Origin: an uncultured Lentisphaeria bacterium
Lineage (GTDB): Bacteria > Verrucomicrobiota > Lentisphaeria > Victivallales > UBA1829
Direction: 5' to 3'
Assembly: GCA_949282305.1 (NCBI GenBank)
Contig: CASDPB010000127.1
Coordinates: forward strand, 1 to 49,393
Length of the DNA: 49,393 nt
Shown here: piece after piece, positions 1 through 9,390 of the stretch
Layout: each line of letters starts with the position of its first letter
How positions within the stretch are numbered: the first letter of the stretch is position 1
Position numbers and translations under genes: made by a program
Notes under the pieces: generated by a model
What the model was told of the DNA's origin: nothing
Database searches by the model: none
Seen by the model: only the letters and a program-made list of their open reading frames with translations

Positions 1-2126
1 CCGGCGCCGCCGTTGTCGAGGTCAAACGCCGCCTGTCCGCCGATGCCGTCGAACTTTGCCGCCGACATGCCTGCCGCAGTCGGGATCATGACCGCGATCA
101 GAGCGCCCGCAGGCACCGTGCCGATGCTTGTTTTGTTGAGCGCGACAGGGATTGCCTCCTGCATCGTCCCCGCCTCGATCGCCGCCGTAATCATCGCCGT
201 TGTAATCTGCGTCACCTTGATGACCGATCCGGCGACCTCGCCGGTGATGTAACCGTAATACATCGGCTCCGGAGCGTCGGCGATCAGAAATGTCACGCTG
301 ATGACCAGCGACGCCGTCCCCGCCGTGGCGGTGATCTTGACCGTTGTCGAGGCAGTCGCCGTGGGAGTGCCGCTGATCGTGTTGCCGTTGAGTGTCAATC
401 CGGCAGGCAGCGTGCCCTCCGTCACGGCAAACGTGACCGCCGAACCGTCCGAGGCGACCGCGTCAAGCGTCTGTGTTAAAACCGTTTCCAACGCCCCGTT
501 GACCGTATAGCTCGTTGTGCCTGTAATGGTCAGGGCTCCGGCGTTTTCGAGCGCGATCCATGCGCCGTTGCACCGTCCGTAAATGCGGCCGTCTTTCGGC
601 GCTTCCGGCACCGCGCTGGATGCGGCGGCCACCCACTCGTCAAACGTGAGCGTTCCGCCGTTTTCGACATACCATTGATATTGCGTCAGCCCCGCCGCGC
701 CCTGGGAAAAGTAGACTCTGCCCGTCTCAAACTCGGGACAGAGCGAGCCGAAATAAATGTCAACCTGTCCGGTTTCCTGCCGGTAGATTTTTTCGATGCC
801 CAGCGCCGACCAGTAAGGCAACGTCAGCTCGCCGAGCGTCGTATCAATGACCACCGACGCGACCGACGCCGCCGGGTAATCCGCAAACTGAAAACTCAAG
901 AGTTTTGCATCGCCCTCCGGAGCCTGAAACTCCAGCGGTTTGATCAGCGGGAGCGTCTCGCCTTTGGAGTAGTAGGTGATCGCGAGAGGCTTGCACCAGT
1001 CGTTGAGCGCATAAGATTTTTTGACATACAGATACATCGTCGTTGTGCGCGCGGCGGAGTCGCGGACCGTGCTCGCAAACACAAATCCGGCAGGTTTGTC
1101 CGCATACGTCGCGAGCTCCTCGATGTCGCCGGTCGCATCAATTTTTAGGTCCTGCCCCGGCGCGCCGTCTTCACCTTTCATCGAGGCTAAAAACTCGTCC
1201 CGTGTGCCAGTGTATCCGTTTTCAAGCGCCAAATCATAAAGACTGCCGCCGTTTTTGACGTTGTATTCATATTTCGAGCCGTCTGTATAAGTAATCTGAT
1301 AAGTGTCGATCAGCCCCGCCGTCCCGGTCTTTGCAATGGATGCGATCCCGCGCCCGTCAACACCGGCATCAATACCGTCCGACCATGCTCCGTTGAGATA
1401 CAGATAAATTTTGCGCGTGTCGGTTGCAAGGTAACAATATTTTTCTTCGACGGTTCCGGGCCGGTCGGCAAGCAGCCCCGCCGCGTCGGGGCGCAGACTC
1501 CTGCCGTCTGCGCCTCGCAGCATGGGAATCGCCTCCGACCACTCGCCGCCCGCCTGACGGTTGCGGATGCGGTAGTAATGCGGATCGTCGGCATCGCCGC
1601 CCCATTCCGTCCCGTTTTGCGAAAACTGAATCTCAAAACCGGACCGGAAAAGAGCCATGACATACGCGCGGTCGGCAAAAAGATCGACCGTCTCCGGCAG
1701 AGTATCCGTATCGGCGGGATCGACCAGCGCGGAGGCATTGAGCCTGAATTTAAGGTAAAACGCGCGTTTGCCCGCTGCGTCGAATCCGGCAAGCTCGAAT
1801 ATGACCCTGATCTGATCTTTGCCGTTTACGACCTCCAGAAACCGCTGTGTATTGGAATCCAGCGGCACATGAATGCCGTTTTCGTCAACGGTGATCGACT
1901 CCGGCAGTGTGCGGCACATGACAGATGTTTCGCTTTTGAAATCCTCGTCAATCGCCGCGCGGAACGTCGTAATGCCGCCGAGGTCAAGAGGAGTTGCATC
2001 ATCATAAAGCGGCGTCACAACCCATGTCGGCTGCTCGTCAAACGACAGTTCGGGGAGCTCGTAAATCTGGCGCGCATCCGCGTCGCACAGAAAACGCGCA
2101 TCGTAATTATAGTACAAACGTATCAT
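1..2126 (-). CDS. Phage tail fibre / tip protein with Ig-like domain, 3' end missing
   Basis: Open from ATG at 2126 to the window edge without a stop (708 codons seen), so the C-terminus is cut off. The start is preceded by AAGGAGAG. The N-terminal ~190 residues look like a phage-particle attachment region. A short collagen-like stretch GEDGAPGQ lies in the middle. Residues about 533-612 carry a putative immunoglobulin-like (He_PIG type) pattern, TLPAGLTLNGNTISGTPTA, common in phage and bacterial surface adhesins. Last seen gene of the late operon, the usual place for receptor-binding proteins. The role in host recognition is inferred from position and domain. Confidence 0.75.
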   Translation of the reverse strand, partial: MIRLYYNYDARFLCDADARQIYELPELSFDEQPTWVVTPLYDDATPLDLGGITTFRAAIDEDFKSETSVMCRTLPESITVDENGIHVPLDSNTQRFLEVVNGKDQIRVIFELAGFDAAGKRAFYLKFRLNASALVDPADTDTLPETVDLFADRAYVMALFRSGFEIQFSQNGTEWGGDADDPHYYRIRNRQAGGEWSEAIPMLRGADGRSLRPDAAGLLADRPGTVEEKYCYLATDTRKIYLYLNGAWSDGIDAGVDGRGIASIAKTGTAGLIDTYQITYTDGSKYEYNVKNGGSLYDLALENGYTGTRDEFLASMKGEDGAPGQDLKIDATGDIEELATYADKPAGFVFASTVRDSAARTTTMYLYVKKSYALNDWCKPLAITYYSKGETLPLIKPLEFQAPEGDAKLLSFQFADYPAASVASVVIDTTLGELTLPYWSALGIEKIYRQETGQVDIYFGSLCPEFETGRVYFSQGAAGLTQYQWYVENGGTLTFDEWVAAASSAVPEAPKDGRIYGRCNGAWIALENAGALTITGTTSYTVNGALETVLTQTLDAVASDGSAVTFAVTEGTLPAGLTLNGNTISGTPTATASTTVKITATAGTASLVISVTFLIADAPEPMYYGYITGEVAGSVIKVTQITTAMITAAIEAGTMQEAIPVALNKTSIGTVPAGALIAVMIPTAAGMSAAKFDGIGGQAAFDLDNGGA

Positions 2127-2135
2127 AATCTCTCC

Positions 2136-2828
2136 TTATTTCAGATACTTCAAATTTCCGGAAATGCTCCCCTTGATGTTGTTGACATAGATGGTGTAAT
2201 CGTCCTTGACGTCAATCGTCGCAACCCGCATCCAGCGTGACAGCGGCAGAGTGACCCATCCGAGATCGACGCCGTAGACCATGATGCGGACAGCGCTGAT
2301 TTTCGAGTAGTCGTAATGCCCGCCCTGCCAGCGCATGTGCAGCTCAAATCTGCCGGGGCGCGGCTCAAAGTCCTCATAGAGAAAATCGGATGCCGACTTG
2401 AGTGTGATCATACGCTCCGGAGCAGACGACTTGCAGAGCACGCAGCGGGAGTGCGTCCGCGCCTCTTTTGCAAGGTAGACAATCAGGGATGATGCGACAA
2501 AACATGACCGCGTTCCGCGCAGGATTCTGCCGACCGGATCAAGCCGCAGATGACCTTGTCCGTCGAGACGTAAAAAGGGCATGGAATGCTCATCGTCCGG
2601 CCACTCCGGTTTGCCGCCGCCCGGCTGGTCGTCATCCCCGCCGTCGCCGCCGTCCGGATCATCCCACCAGTAATCCCATCTGCCCCCGCCTCCGGAACCG
2701 CCCGAGCCGCCTCCGCCTGATCCGCCCCCGCCTCCGGAACCGCCGCCGTCGTCGCCGCCGCCGCCCGGCTTCCATTGCCCGGAGCCCTCGCCGGGGCGCT
2801 CGTCAAGATAATATTCGTCGTCAGCCAT
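2136..2828 (-). CDS. Gly-rich phage tail-associated protein, unknown function
   Basis: 230 residues. Residues about 15-70 are a low-complexity linker of Gly, Ser, Asp and Trp (repeats such as GGGGSGG), followed by a compact, probably beta-rich C-terminal half ending GSISGNLKYLK. Overlaps the upstream gene by 8 bases and lies 9 bases before the tail fibre, so it is translated within the same late operon. The glycine linker suggests a flexible tether between two structural parts at the tail tip; no family recognised. Confidence 0.6.
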   Translation of the reverse strand: MADDEYYLDERPGEGSGQWKPGGGGDDGGGSGGGGGSGGGGSGGSGGGGRWDYWWDDPDGGDGGDDDQPGGGKPEWPDDEHSMPFLRLDGQGHLRLDPVGRILRGTRSCFVASSLIVYLAKEARTHSRCVLCKSSAPERMITLKSASDFLYEDFEPRPGRFELHMRWQGGHYDYSKISAVRIMVYGVDLGWVTLPLSRWMRVATIDVKDDYTIYVNNIKGSISGNLKYLK

Positions 2829-3390
2829 CGATTGATCCTTTGTTTTTAGCGTAGATGCACTCGCGGCCGAGCAGGAAAACTGCGACCGTTACATAATACT
2901 GGCGGATCTCGACATATTTTTCATTTTCTCCGGCTTCGATGATTTCGATTTCCGCGAGCGGAAAATTTTCGAGATCAGGTTCAGCAATCACAAATTCCGG
3001 ATCGGTGATTTTTTGAGCGGCGGCGTCAAACCGCACCCGCAGGCAGAGCTTGCCCGCTTCGGGCGTGATGGAGTCCGTTCCGGCGACTTCGGTAAACTTG
3101 TATCCGTTGATGTTGCACCAGCCGCCGTTGACGCGCAGCAGTTCGCGTTCCGCGTCATAACTCACGGCAAACGGTCCGTCATACGGCTCCGGCGCGGTTC
3201 CGTCTCCTCCTCCGCCGCTCTGCCGGATCGCGCTGATCATGATGCCGGACGGCGTCTGATTGAGCCGGATGGTCCGGTTGTCGCCTTTGAGTTCGTGGCT
3301 CTTGATGTAATCGATCAGGGCGTTGATCGCTTTCACTGCGGAGGATTTGAACACATCGCCGCTTTTCAGCGGACTAGGCAGCTGGCTCAT
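2821..3390 (-). CDS. Phage tail-region protein, unknown
   Basis: 189 residues, starting MSQLPSPLKSGDVFKSSAVK. It overlaps its neighbours on both sides by 4 to 8 bases, as expected for translational coupling. A Gly/Asp-rich stretch (GGGGDGT) separates an N-terminal region from a C-terminal half with alternating hydrophobic strands. The position between the tape-measure block and the tail fibre fits a tail-tip or baseplate component. No family recognised. Confidence 0.6.
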   Translation of the reverse strand: MSQLPSPLKSGDVFKSSAVKAINALIDYIKSHELKGDNRTIRLNQTPSGIMISAIRQSGGGGDGTAPEPYDGPFAVSYDAERELLRVNGGWCNINGYKFTEVAGTDSITPEAGKLCLRVRFDAAAQKITDPEFVIAEPDLENFPLAEIEIIEAGENEKYVEIRQYYVTVAVFLLGRECIYAKNKGSIDG

Positions 3391-4241
3391 AACTGACCCT
3401 CAAGTTGATTGCCTTTCGCGGCTTCTTTTTGGTAAAGATCGGTGTCCCATCCCTGATCATCTCCGGACCGTGTGTAAGTGAGCGTGGCGATCCAGCATTT
3501 GCCGTTCCATGAAATGCTGGCGCCGTCGCATTTCCAGTTCGGGGCAGGCTTCTTGCCCGGCGACAGTCTTTTGACCTTGTCGCCGCCGAGTCCGAACGTC
3601 TGCGACGGTGTGGCGATCTTGTTCAGTTTACCCTCGATCATCCGTCCCGCTTTCTGAGGCGTCGGATATTTCGCGGACTCCGTGATCTGATAGGTCGCGA
3701 GATCGTAGGACTCTATGCCCGGCTTGACCGGATTCCGGATCGTCCGCCAGCGTTTTCCGTTGTTGTCGACTCCGATCGGCAGCTCGCCGATGGATTTGAC
3801 CCAGTTGTAATTTTTTCTGGTCTCGTCGTTGAGGACCGTGCTTTTCGCAGTCTCCCACCATTCCGGGACCGTATTCTCCGGCAGGCTTGTCGCAAGGTAA
3901 TAGTTCCAGCACGCCAGATACTTCGGATGCGCCTCCAGCGGCATGGAGAGCAGACCGCAGGAAAGCTGCGCGGATTTTTTACCGTAAGCGGTATCGTCCG
4001 GGCCGACAATCGCATCATTGATGCTGTCATTCTGATACCTGACCTCACACTGCCAGATTTCGCCGGATTCCTGCGATATCGCCGCGCTGACGACCCGCTC
4101 GCCGCCCATGCCGGACCCAATTGCCTGTGTGTTGAGGATTTCCTGCATCTCCTCCAACGTCCCGGAGTAGATGATTGTGCGCGACGTCCCGCTTTCATTC
4201 CGTTCCACCTGCCGAGACTGAAATTTGATGATTGCCGCCAT
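3387..4241 (-). CDS. Phage tail-region protein, unknown
   Basis: 284 residues, translated directly after the tape measure (TAATG junction at 4241). The sequence has several aromatic-rich segments (WWETAKS, KYLACWNYYLA) and a C-terminal beta-type segment (ISWNGKCWIATLTYTRSG). Genes immediately downstream of tape-measure genes in siphophages usually encode distal-tail or tail-associated proteins, so such a role is plausible. No signature motif is visible. Confidence 0.6.
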   Translation of the reverse strand: MAAIIKFQSRQVERNESGTSRTIIYSGTLEEMQEILNTQAIGSGMGGERVVSAAISQESGEIWQCEVRYQNDSINDAIVGPDDTAYGKKSAQLSCGLLSMPLEAHPKYLACWNYYLATSLPENTVPEWWETAKSTVLNDETRKNYNWVKSIGELPIGVDNNGKRWRTIRNPVKPGIESYDLATYQITESAKYPTPQKAGRMIEGKLNKIATPSQTFGLGGDKVKRLSPGKKPAPNWKCDGASISWNGKCWIATLTYTRSGDDQGWDTDLYQKEAAKGNQLEGQL

Positions 4242-6070
4242 TATACCTTCCCGCTCTTTTCTACTGTTGTATTCAGTTTTCCGATAAGTCCCTTGATGTT
4301 TTCAAGCAGCTGACATTGTGTTTGGTTGAACCTTGCGACCGCCTTGTTGACGGCATCCTTGTCCGGCATGACCGCGCCGGAGGCAAAACCGCCGCGCGAA
4401 GTCAGGGAATTGGTCTTAATCGAAAGATCGCCCAGCTGCGGCAGAGTCTCATGTCCCATTTTGTAAGTGAGATCGGCGATGCTTTTCACCAGCGCCGTTT
4501 CATTTTCGTCAAGCTTCGCACCCTTTTGTTTTTCGGCGTCGCGAAGCGCTTTCTGCTCGTCAGCCTCTTTGCCGAGCCCGACCTTGTGCATCGCCTGATT
4601 CTGCAACCCGTAAGCCTGCTCTTTAAGGCTGCCCGCCAGCTGAAGGGATTTCAATTCCCTGCGCTCCCGCATGATCTTGTCAACCTTGTCATCACTGACC
4701 TCGGCGCCCTGCTTTTCAAGCTCCATGATGATGCGCAGTTTTTCGGCTTCTTCATCAAGACCGGCGTTGATGAGTTCCTGCTCGCGTTTTTTCGTCGCGA
4801 GGGAGTCCATCTCGTTTTCATAGTAACTGTCCATGCGGACTCTTCCCTGGCGTTCCGCGATCCATTCGGCGTCGCTTTTCTCCAGCTCCATGCCCTGTTT
4901 TTTGGCGTCATTGATCAGCTTCAGGGCATTCGCCTCCTTAATGCGCCCCTCATTGATCAGCTGCTGATATTTGAGCTGCTGTTCCTCGTTTTTCAGCTGA
5001 TCGTGCGCGGAGTCGAACGTATTCTGTTTACGGTCCAGTTCCGCAGACTTGGCGGCGTTCGTATAATCTTTGCCGGGATTGCTTTTATCCAGTGCATGGA
5101 TTTGCGGAGCCAGTTCCGCCATGCGTTTTGTCGCATTCTGAATATTGCCCTGCGCATTGGCTACATCGTTTTTTGATGACCAGAATCCACCTATGATTTC
5201 ATTGTTTCTGGCTATTTCCGATTCCAGTTCCTTGTATTCGCCCTTCATGGCATTCAGGCGGTTCTGCCTGTCCTTTTCCAGAGCGGCGGCGTAAGCCTTG
5301 TCAAATCCCAGCATCCGACCGGTCGCCCCGTCAATGGAAATTCCGAGATTGCCGTAACTTTTCGACAGCAACCCGATCAGCCTTACTGCTTCCGTTTTTT
5401 GTGCGTTGGACGCCTTTTCCGTAACGCTTAAAATATCCAGCGAATCTTTCAGACTTTTCAGACTTTTCCAGTTCGTCTCATTTTTCTGACGCTGCTGTTC
5501 GGCGGCTGCGGCGGATTCACGGATGGCTTCCGCATTTTTCTGTGCTGCGTCCGCTGCTTCCTGTGCGCCGGATATCCCCTTGCGCAGAAAATCCATTGTC
5601 ACCGTCGCCAATGCGCCGACTGCGGTTGTAACCATTGCAACCGGGGAGCAAAGCGCCCCGATCAACTGTCCAAGACCGCCGATCTTGCCGCCTGCCTGTG
5701 AACCGAATGCCGACATGATTCCGCCCGCTTTGGAGATCTCGCCGCCGAGCTGATTGGCGGCCTTGCCCGCAGCCTGTGCGCCCCGTTCCGCCTTGCGCAG
5801 AGACGGCGGAATGTAATCCAGAGTCTGCCGGTCGGTCTCGACCGTCACATTGACGGTTTTATCACTGATGCCGTCCAACACATTTTTCGCTTCCTGCGCG
5901 ACGGCGGGCACATCGCTCTCCGCTTTGATCTCGACGGTTTGCGCACCCTGTGTTCCCGGCATACTGCTTTTCGAGAGCTCGGTCTGTGCCGCCTTAGACC
6001 GCGCGACGACATCGTTAAGCTCTTTTTTATACTCGGCCGCGTCGAGTGTGATCTTACAGACCGTCGGCAT
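4241..6070 (-). CDS. Tail tape-measure protein (short)
   Basis: 609 residues. Long charged alpha-helical/coiled-coil stretches rich in Ala, Glu, Lys and Gln occupy most of the protein. A hydrophobic segment around residues 130-165 (GGKIGGLGQLIGALCSPVAM) resembles the membrane-active segments of tape-measure proteins. The N-terminus MPTVCKITLDAAEYKKELND resembles the start of many tail-length proteins. It follows the chaperone-position gene and precedes tail-tip genes. At this length the predicted tail is roughly 90 nm by the usual rule of about 0.15 nm per residue, an estimate only. Confidence 0.75.
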   Translation of the reverse strand: MPTVCKITLDAAEYKKELNDVVARSKAAQTELSKSSMPGTQGAQTVEIKAESDVPAVAQEAKNVLDGISDKTVNVTVETDRQTLDYIPPSLRKAERGAQAAGKAANQLGGEISKAGGIMSAFGSQAGGKIGGLGQLIGALCSPVAMVTTAVGALATVTMDFLRKGISGAQEAADAAQKNAEAIRESAAAAEQQRQKNETNWKSLKSLKDSLDILSVTEKASNAQKTEAVRLIGLLSKSYGNLGISIDGATGRMLGFDKAYAAALEKDRQNRLNAMKGEYKELESEIARNNEIIGGFWSSKNDVANAQGNIQNATKRMAELAPQIHALDKSNPGKDYTNAAKSAELDRKQNTFDSAHDQLKNEEQQLKYQQLINEGRIKEANALKLINDAKKQGMELEKSDAEWIAERQGRVRMDSYYENEMDSLATKKREQELINAGLDEEAEKLRIIMELEKQGAEVSDDKVDKIMRERRELKSLQLAGSLKEQAYGLQNQAMHKVGLGKEADEQKALRDAEKQKGAKLDENETALVKSIADLTYKMGHETLPQLGDLSIKTNSLTSRGGFASGAVMPDKDAVNKAVARFNQTQCQLLENIKGLIGKLNTTVEKSGKV

Positions 6071-6085
6071 GATATCCCTCAGAGG

Positions 6086-6814
6086 TTAGTGTTTTTTGTC
6101 AGACTTTTCCTTTAAAAAATGTTCCGCGAGTTCATCCACCCGCGCTTCGATCCGCGCCGTGGTCTCCGAGTCCGGACGACGCCTGACCTTGTCGCCGTCG
6201 GCACATTCGCGGCGCCGGTAGTTGACATAATGGCAGCAGACCTCCGTCAGACTCATGCGCCAGTAGACATGCGAGATTTTTTCGTTGCTTTCCCGCGCGG
6301 CGATTCCGCAGAGATTCGTCAGCCACATCGCGTCGAAGTGCGACGGATCTTCCGCAGGTTCGCAAGGCGGCAGCATCCCGAACGGCAGAAAAGCGACATG
6401 GATCACGCTTTTGATCTCCGCGCAGACGGATTCAAAATTCAATCCCGTCGCCGCAGAGTATCCGGACGCCGCGCCCGGTATCTCATGGAGCGCAAGCGCC
6501 ATGCAGCGCAAATCCGGCTGAGCAAGAATGTAGAGAAACAGATCCGCGTCCGCCGTGCTGACCGTGCCGCCCCGCAGAAACGGACTCTTGAAAATGTCAA
6601 GCAGCGCCCATTTCGCTGGTGTCAGCGCCTCCCGGACCGGCAGATTGCCGATCCTGATTCCGAGGCCGCCGATTTGCAGAACCGCGAGCAGAGCCAGAAA
6701 CTCCGCGCCCTCGTCATACTTCGCGGCCTCCAGCTCTTTGAGTACCGGATCAGCGGAAAGTATGCGGTTGAACTCCGCACCTGCCAGGAGTTTCATTTCA
6801 TCGGGCTGCATCAT
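6086..6814 (-). CDS. Unknown protein in the tail assembly chaperone position
   Basis: 242 residues, overlapping the upstream gene by an ATGA junction and ending 15 bases before the tape measure. In tailed phages this slot, between tail tube and tape measure, normally holds the tail assembly chaperones, often made by frameshift; no frameshift pair is obvious here. The C-terminus is strongly basic then acidic (NYRRRECADGDKVRRR, AEHFLKEKSDKKH). Function inferred from position only. Confidence 0.55.
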   Translation of the reverse strand: MMQPDEMKLLAGAEFNRILSADPVLKELEAAKYDEGAEFLALLAVLQIGGLGIRIGNLPVREALTPAKWALLDIFKSPFLRGGTVSTADADLFLYILAQPDLRCMALALHEIPGAASGYSAATGLNFESVCAEIKSVIHVAFLPFGMLPPCEPAEDPSHFDAMWLTNLCGIAARESNEKISHVYWRMSLTEVCCHYVNYRRRECADGDKVRRRPDSETTARIEARVDELAEHFLKEKSDKKH

Positions 6815-7161
6815 GTGCCCTGCTGTTCCTGAGCCGGAGCAGTCTCAAGCGGCCACGGCGCGGAAGCGGTCAGGGAAAGCGTGTAATGTCCCGTGTTGGT
6901 CTGCGTCGTGGAAACGGTGTCAATGGTGTATTTCGTACCGTCGATCGTGAGCTCTGCTCCGATCTTGAGAGCTGTAATATCATCTTTGACCGTGCCGTCG
7001 ACCTGTATCGTCAACTTTTTTCCATAGCGGTCAATCTGTACAACTTCTCCGGCCTCATTCATCGCATCAACCGAGCTGCCGGTCTGATCTTTCCTGATTG
7101 AGGTGATGTAAACTCCCGTCACTTTGTCTTTGTAAGCAACCGTTCCAAATGTGATTGACAT
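6811..7161 (-). CDS. Putative tail tube protein
   Basis: 116 residues from ATG at 7161, chosen over an upstream in-frame start at 7224 because AGAAAGG sits 8 bases before this ATG and the upstream start would run into the preceding gene. Predicted to be almost entirely beta-strand, with regular alternation (KLTIQVDGTVKDDITALKIG, YTLSLTA). Small beta-sandwich proteins between the head-completion genes and the tape measure are usually tail tube or tail terminator. Function inferred from fold pattern and position. Confidence 0.5.
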   Translation of the reverse strand: MSITFGTVAYKDKVTGVYITSIRKDQTGSSVDAMNEAGEVVQIDRYGKKLTIQVDGTVKDDITALKIGAELTIDGTKYTIDTVSTTQTNTGHYTLSLTASAPWPLETAPAQEQQGT

Positions 7162-7181
7162 TTGTACAACCTTTCTGTTTT

Positions 7182-7598
7182 TCAGTTCGTTCCCTGCTTG
7201 ACGATCAGCGTCAGGGCAAGGCACGCAAAATTTTTATCCGCACTCGCGGCGTAACACTCGGCGGGCAGATAAAACACATCGTTGTATGTAAGACCGTCCG
7301 GAGTAAAAATCCCGAGCAGTTTTTCATACGCCTCGAAAACCGACAGTGTCCGTTCCTCGTTCCCCGCAATGAAAGCATTGATCAGGACAAGCGACAACCG
7401 CAATTCGCGGATTGTGTTTTCGCTTGAAAACGAGCTCTGTTCAAACACAATTACGACCGCGGGGAGTTTTGCCGGATTGATGACTTTCAGTTCAAGCAGA
7501 AACTGTTCGCTGACCTGAGCCGACGTCACCCGCACCGTCGCAAAATGTTCCGCGAGCAGCTCTTTCAGATCCATACAGATTTCATTCAGTTTTCGCAC
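7182..7598 (-). CDS. Head-tail connector / tail completion protein candidate
   Basis: 138 residues, starting at GTG 7598 with AAAGGA eight bases upstream; the same RBS spacer (TTTTAACA) precedes the starts at 8941 and 10518, supporting this GTG. Mixed alpha/beta with a helix at the N-terminus (NEICMDLKELLAEHF) and hydrophobic strands LPAVVIVFEQ and ELRLSLVLINAF, a pattern like the tail-terminator proteins (Mu gp37 or lambda gpU position). Lies between the gp36-like gene and the tail tube. Moderate inference. Confidence 0.5.
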   Translation of the reverse strand: MRKLNEICMDLKELLAEHFATVRVTSAQVSEQFLLELKVINPAKLPAVVIVFEQSSFSSENTIRELRLSLVLINAFIAGNEERTLSVFEAYEKLLGIFTPDGLTYNDVFYLPAECYAASADKNFACLALTLIVKQGTN

Positions 7599-7600
7599 TG

Positions 7601-8023
7601 TTAAAATCCTTTCATTTTATCACGCCCGAAAACCGGTTTTTCCGCCTGAAAAAGAGCAATCCCGCTCCCCGGCTCCGAGGAGTTTTTTTCCTCGGCGTCG
7701 GGGAGTTGGAACTGATTCGCCAGGATCATATCAAGATACTTGCGGACCTGATCGACGCGCAGCTTGACCTTTTCGGCATACTCACTGCCCGCACAACGGG
7801 CATAAGCCCGTTCTTCGGCAAGCGTGAGATTCCAGTCTTTGAGCAGCGCAAGTGACCGTCCGCCTTTGACCGGCAGCTTGTAACGGTTTGCAAGCGCGCC
7901 GTCGATTTCCGCCGCCGCAGACTCAAGATCGTCGGACGGCGCCGATTCTGCGGATGTGCTGTAAACAGGCTCATAGATCACGCCGAGCCGCGCCTCAAGA
8001 TCATGGATCTGCGCGTAGCTCAT
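7601..8023 (-). CDS. Mu gp36-like protein (DUF1320)
   Basis: 140 residues. The start MSYAQIHDLEARLG matches the highly typical opening of the DUF1320/gp36 family, followed by a helix-rich head-completion protein (EIDGALANRYKLPVKG, LTLAEERAYARC). The family is encoded directly after the major head protein in Mu-like phages, as here, and is thought to act at the head-tail neck. C-terminal ~30 residues are polar and poorly conserved-looking. Confidence 0.82.
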   Translation of the reverse strand: MSYAQIHDLEARLGVIYEPVYSTSAESAPSDDLESAAAEIDGALANRYKLPVKGGRSLALLKDWNLTLAEERAYARCAGSEYAEKVKLRVDQVRKYLDMILANQFQLPDAEEKNSSEPGSGIALFQAEKPVFGRDKMKGF

Positions 8024-8026
8024 CGT

Positions 8027-8941
8027 TTACCCTCCGGCCGGTCTGCTGCGTCCGAGCAGATGTGGGAACAGAGCCGCCGCGTTGCCGAATGCCTCGGTGC
8101 CGTAGACGACCTCGTTGCGCATGAATACATTGTCATCCTCGTCTTTGTCCAGCGAAACAAGTTTGCCGACTTTGTTTTTCAGAAGCAGGATCGGTTTCAT
8201 CACGCTGTCGAATTTGCCGAGATACCAGTCATTGGCGTAATCGCCGGTCAGCAGCGGATGCACGATGATCTGACACTTGCCCTTGTGCGGGTTCATGACC
8301 TCGTTTCCGTCCGCGTCCCTGTATTTGTCCTGCTGCATGATGATGCGGGCAGTATCCTCCAGATGCGGACCGACAATCAGATGAGTGGGACGCGAAGCGA
8401 TCGGCGTTCCCGCCGCACCGGTAAAGGTCGACATCTGCAAATAAAACGTGCCGAAGTTCTCAAAACTCAGCGCAAGCTCGGCGGTGTTGTTGATCGTGCC
8501 CGCTTTTTTATCCGTGCCGTATTTGCGGTTCGAGGCATAAAACGGTTTGCCGTCGAACCAGTCGGCGGGATTCGCCATTGCTTCAATCGTGAGCTTGTCC
8601 CAGAGTTCTTCGGTTTTTTCGCCCATCGTTGTTATGACAGTCCCGTACATGCCCCAGTTGTCCGTTTCAATCGACCGGCGCGGAATGGAGACGGAGAGTT
8701 CAAACGGTTTCTCCTTGATCCGGATTGTTTTGGTCGACAGGTTCTTGAACTGCCGGTCGCCGAGCCATTCGCGCATCCCCGAAAACTGCTCGATATACGG
8801 AAACTCAATCGAGTCGTGAGCAATGTCGCCCTCGACCATGACCAGATTGCTGTAAAGCGGTTTGTAGCCTTCCACCCCGGCTTTGAATTTGAGGTTGAAC
8901 GCGACTCTCATCGCGTCAAGATTTTTTCTGTTCAGTTCCAT
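8027..8941 (-). CDS. Major head protein, Mu gpT family
   Basis: 304 residues, the usual size for gpT. Motifs typical of the family include the N-terminal helix NRKNLDAMRVAFNLKFKAGVEGYKP, the central FENFGTFYLQMSTFTGAAGTP and GRPTHLIVGP-type segment (SRPTHLIVGPHLEDTARII), and the WYLGKFDSVMKPILLL strand. It forms the capsid shell. Neighbours on both sides are the decoration protein and gp36, exactly the Mu-type order. RBS AAAGGG with the TTTTAACAG spacer. Confidence 0.92.
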   Translation of the reverse strand: MELNRKNLDAMRVAFNLKFKAGVEGYKPLYSNLVMVEGDIAHDSIEFPYIEQFSGMREWLGDRQFKNLSTKTIRIKEKPFELSVSIPRRSIETDNWGMYGTVITTMGEKTEELWDKLTIEAMANPADWFDGKPFYASNRKYGTDKKAGTINNTAELALSFENFGTFYLQMSTFTGAAGTPIASRPTHLIVGPHLEDTARIIMQQDKYRDADGNEVMNPHKGKCQIIVHPLLTGDYANDWYLGKFDSVMKPILLLKNKVGKLVSLDKDEDDNVFMRNEVVYGTEAFGNAAALFPHLLGRSRPAGG

Positions 8942-8962
8942 CTGTTAAAACCCTTTCTGATT

Positions 8963-9388
8963 TTATCCTGCGACGGGCTCATAAACGCCGTCATGATTGT
9001 GATCCGCCTTTGCATATGCGTTGCCGGTGATAACCCATACGCCCTCATCGTCGACCTCGAACACTTCGCCCGCTGCGACTTTGTTGGTGGAGGTTTTGGC
9101 GACGGTCTGATCGTCGGTGACGTAAACCGTCGAGCCGATATCCGCGTTTGTGATCCCGGTCGCGCCGAACGCAAAACATCCCCGCTTGACGTTGATGCGT
9201 TCGCCGATTTCAGCGGGATGCTGCGCAACGCCGATGACAATCAGCCCTGCGGTATCCGCGGCGGGGACCGCCTTGCCGTCCGAATTGAGAGCGACCAGCG
9301 CCCCCGCGTGAATCTTTGTCGCCGCAACCGGTGTGCGGAGCTGCGGAACCCGTTCGCGGGTATCCCTGTCTGCCGTAAGTGCCGCCAT
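8963..9388 (-). CDS. Head decoration-like protein
   Basis: 141 residues between the protease/scaffold and the major head protein. Predicted beta-rich, with a central segment of DUF2190/decoration type (AGALVALNSDGKAVPAADTAGLIVIG, given here in parts: AGALVALNSDGK, AGLIVIGVAQ, GCFAFGAT). Small beta-barrel proteins in this slot bind the outside of the capsid and stabilise it. The C-terminus contains KADHNHDGVYEP, a motif often seen in tail/decoration proteins. Assignment from position and pattern. Confidence 0.65.
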   Translation of the reverse strand: MAALTADRDTRERVPQLRTPVAATKIHAGALVALNSDGKAVPAADTAGLIVIGVAQHPAEIGERINVKRGCFAFGATGITNADIGSTVYVTDDQTVAKTSTNKVAAGEVFEVDDEGVWVITGNAYAKADHNHDGVYEPVAG

Positions 9389-9390
9389 GA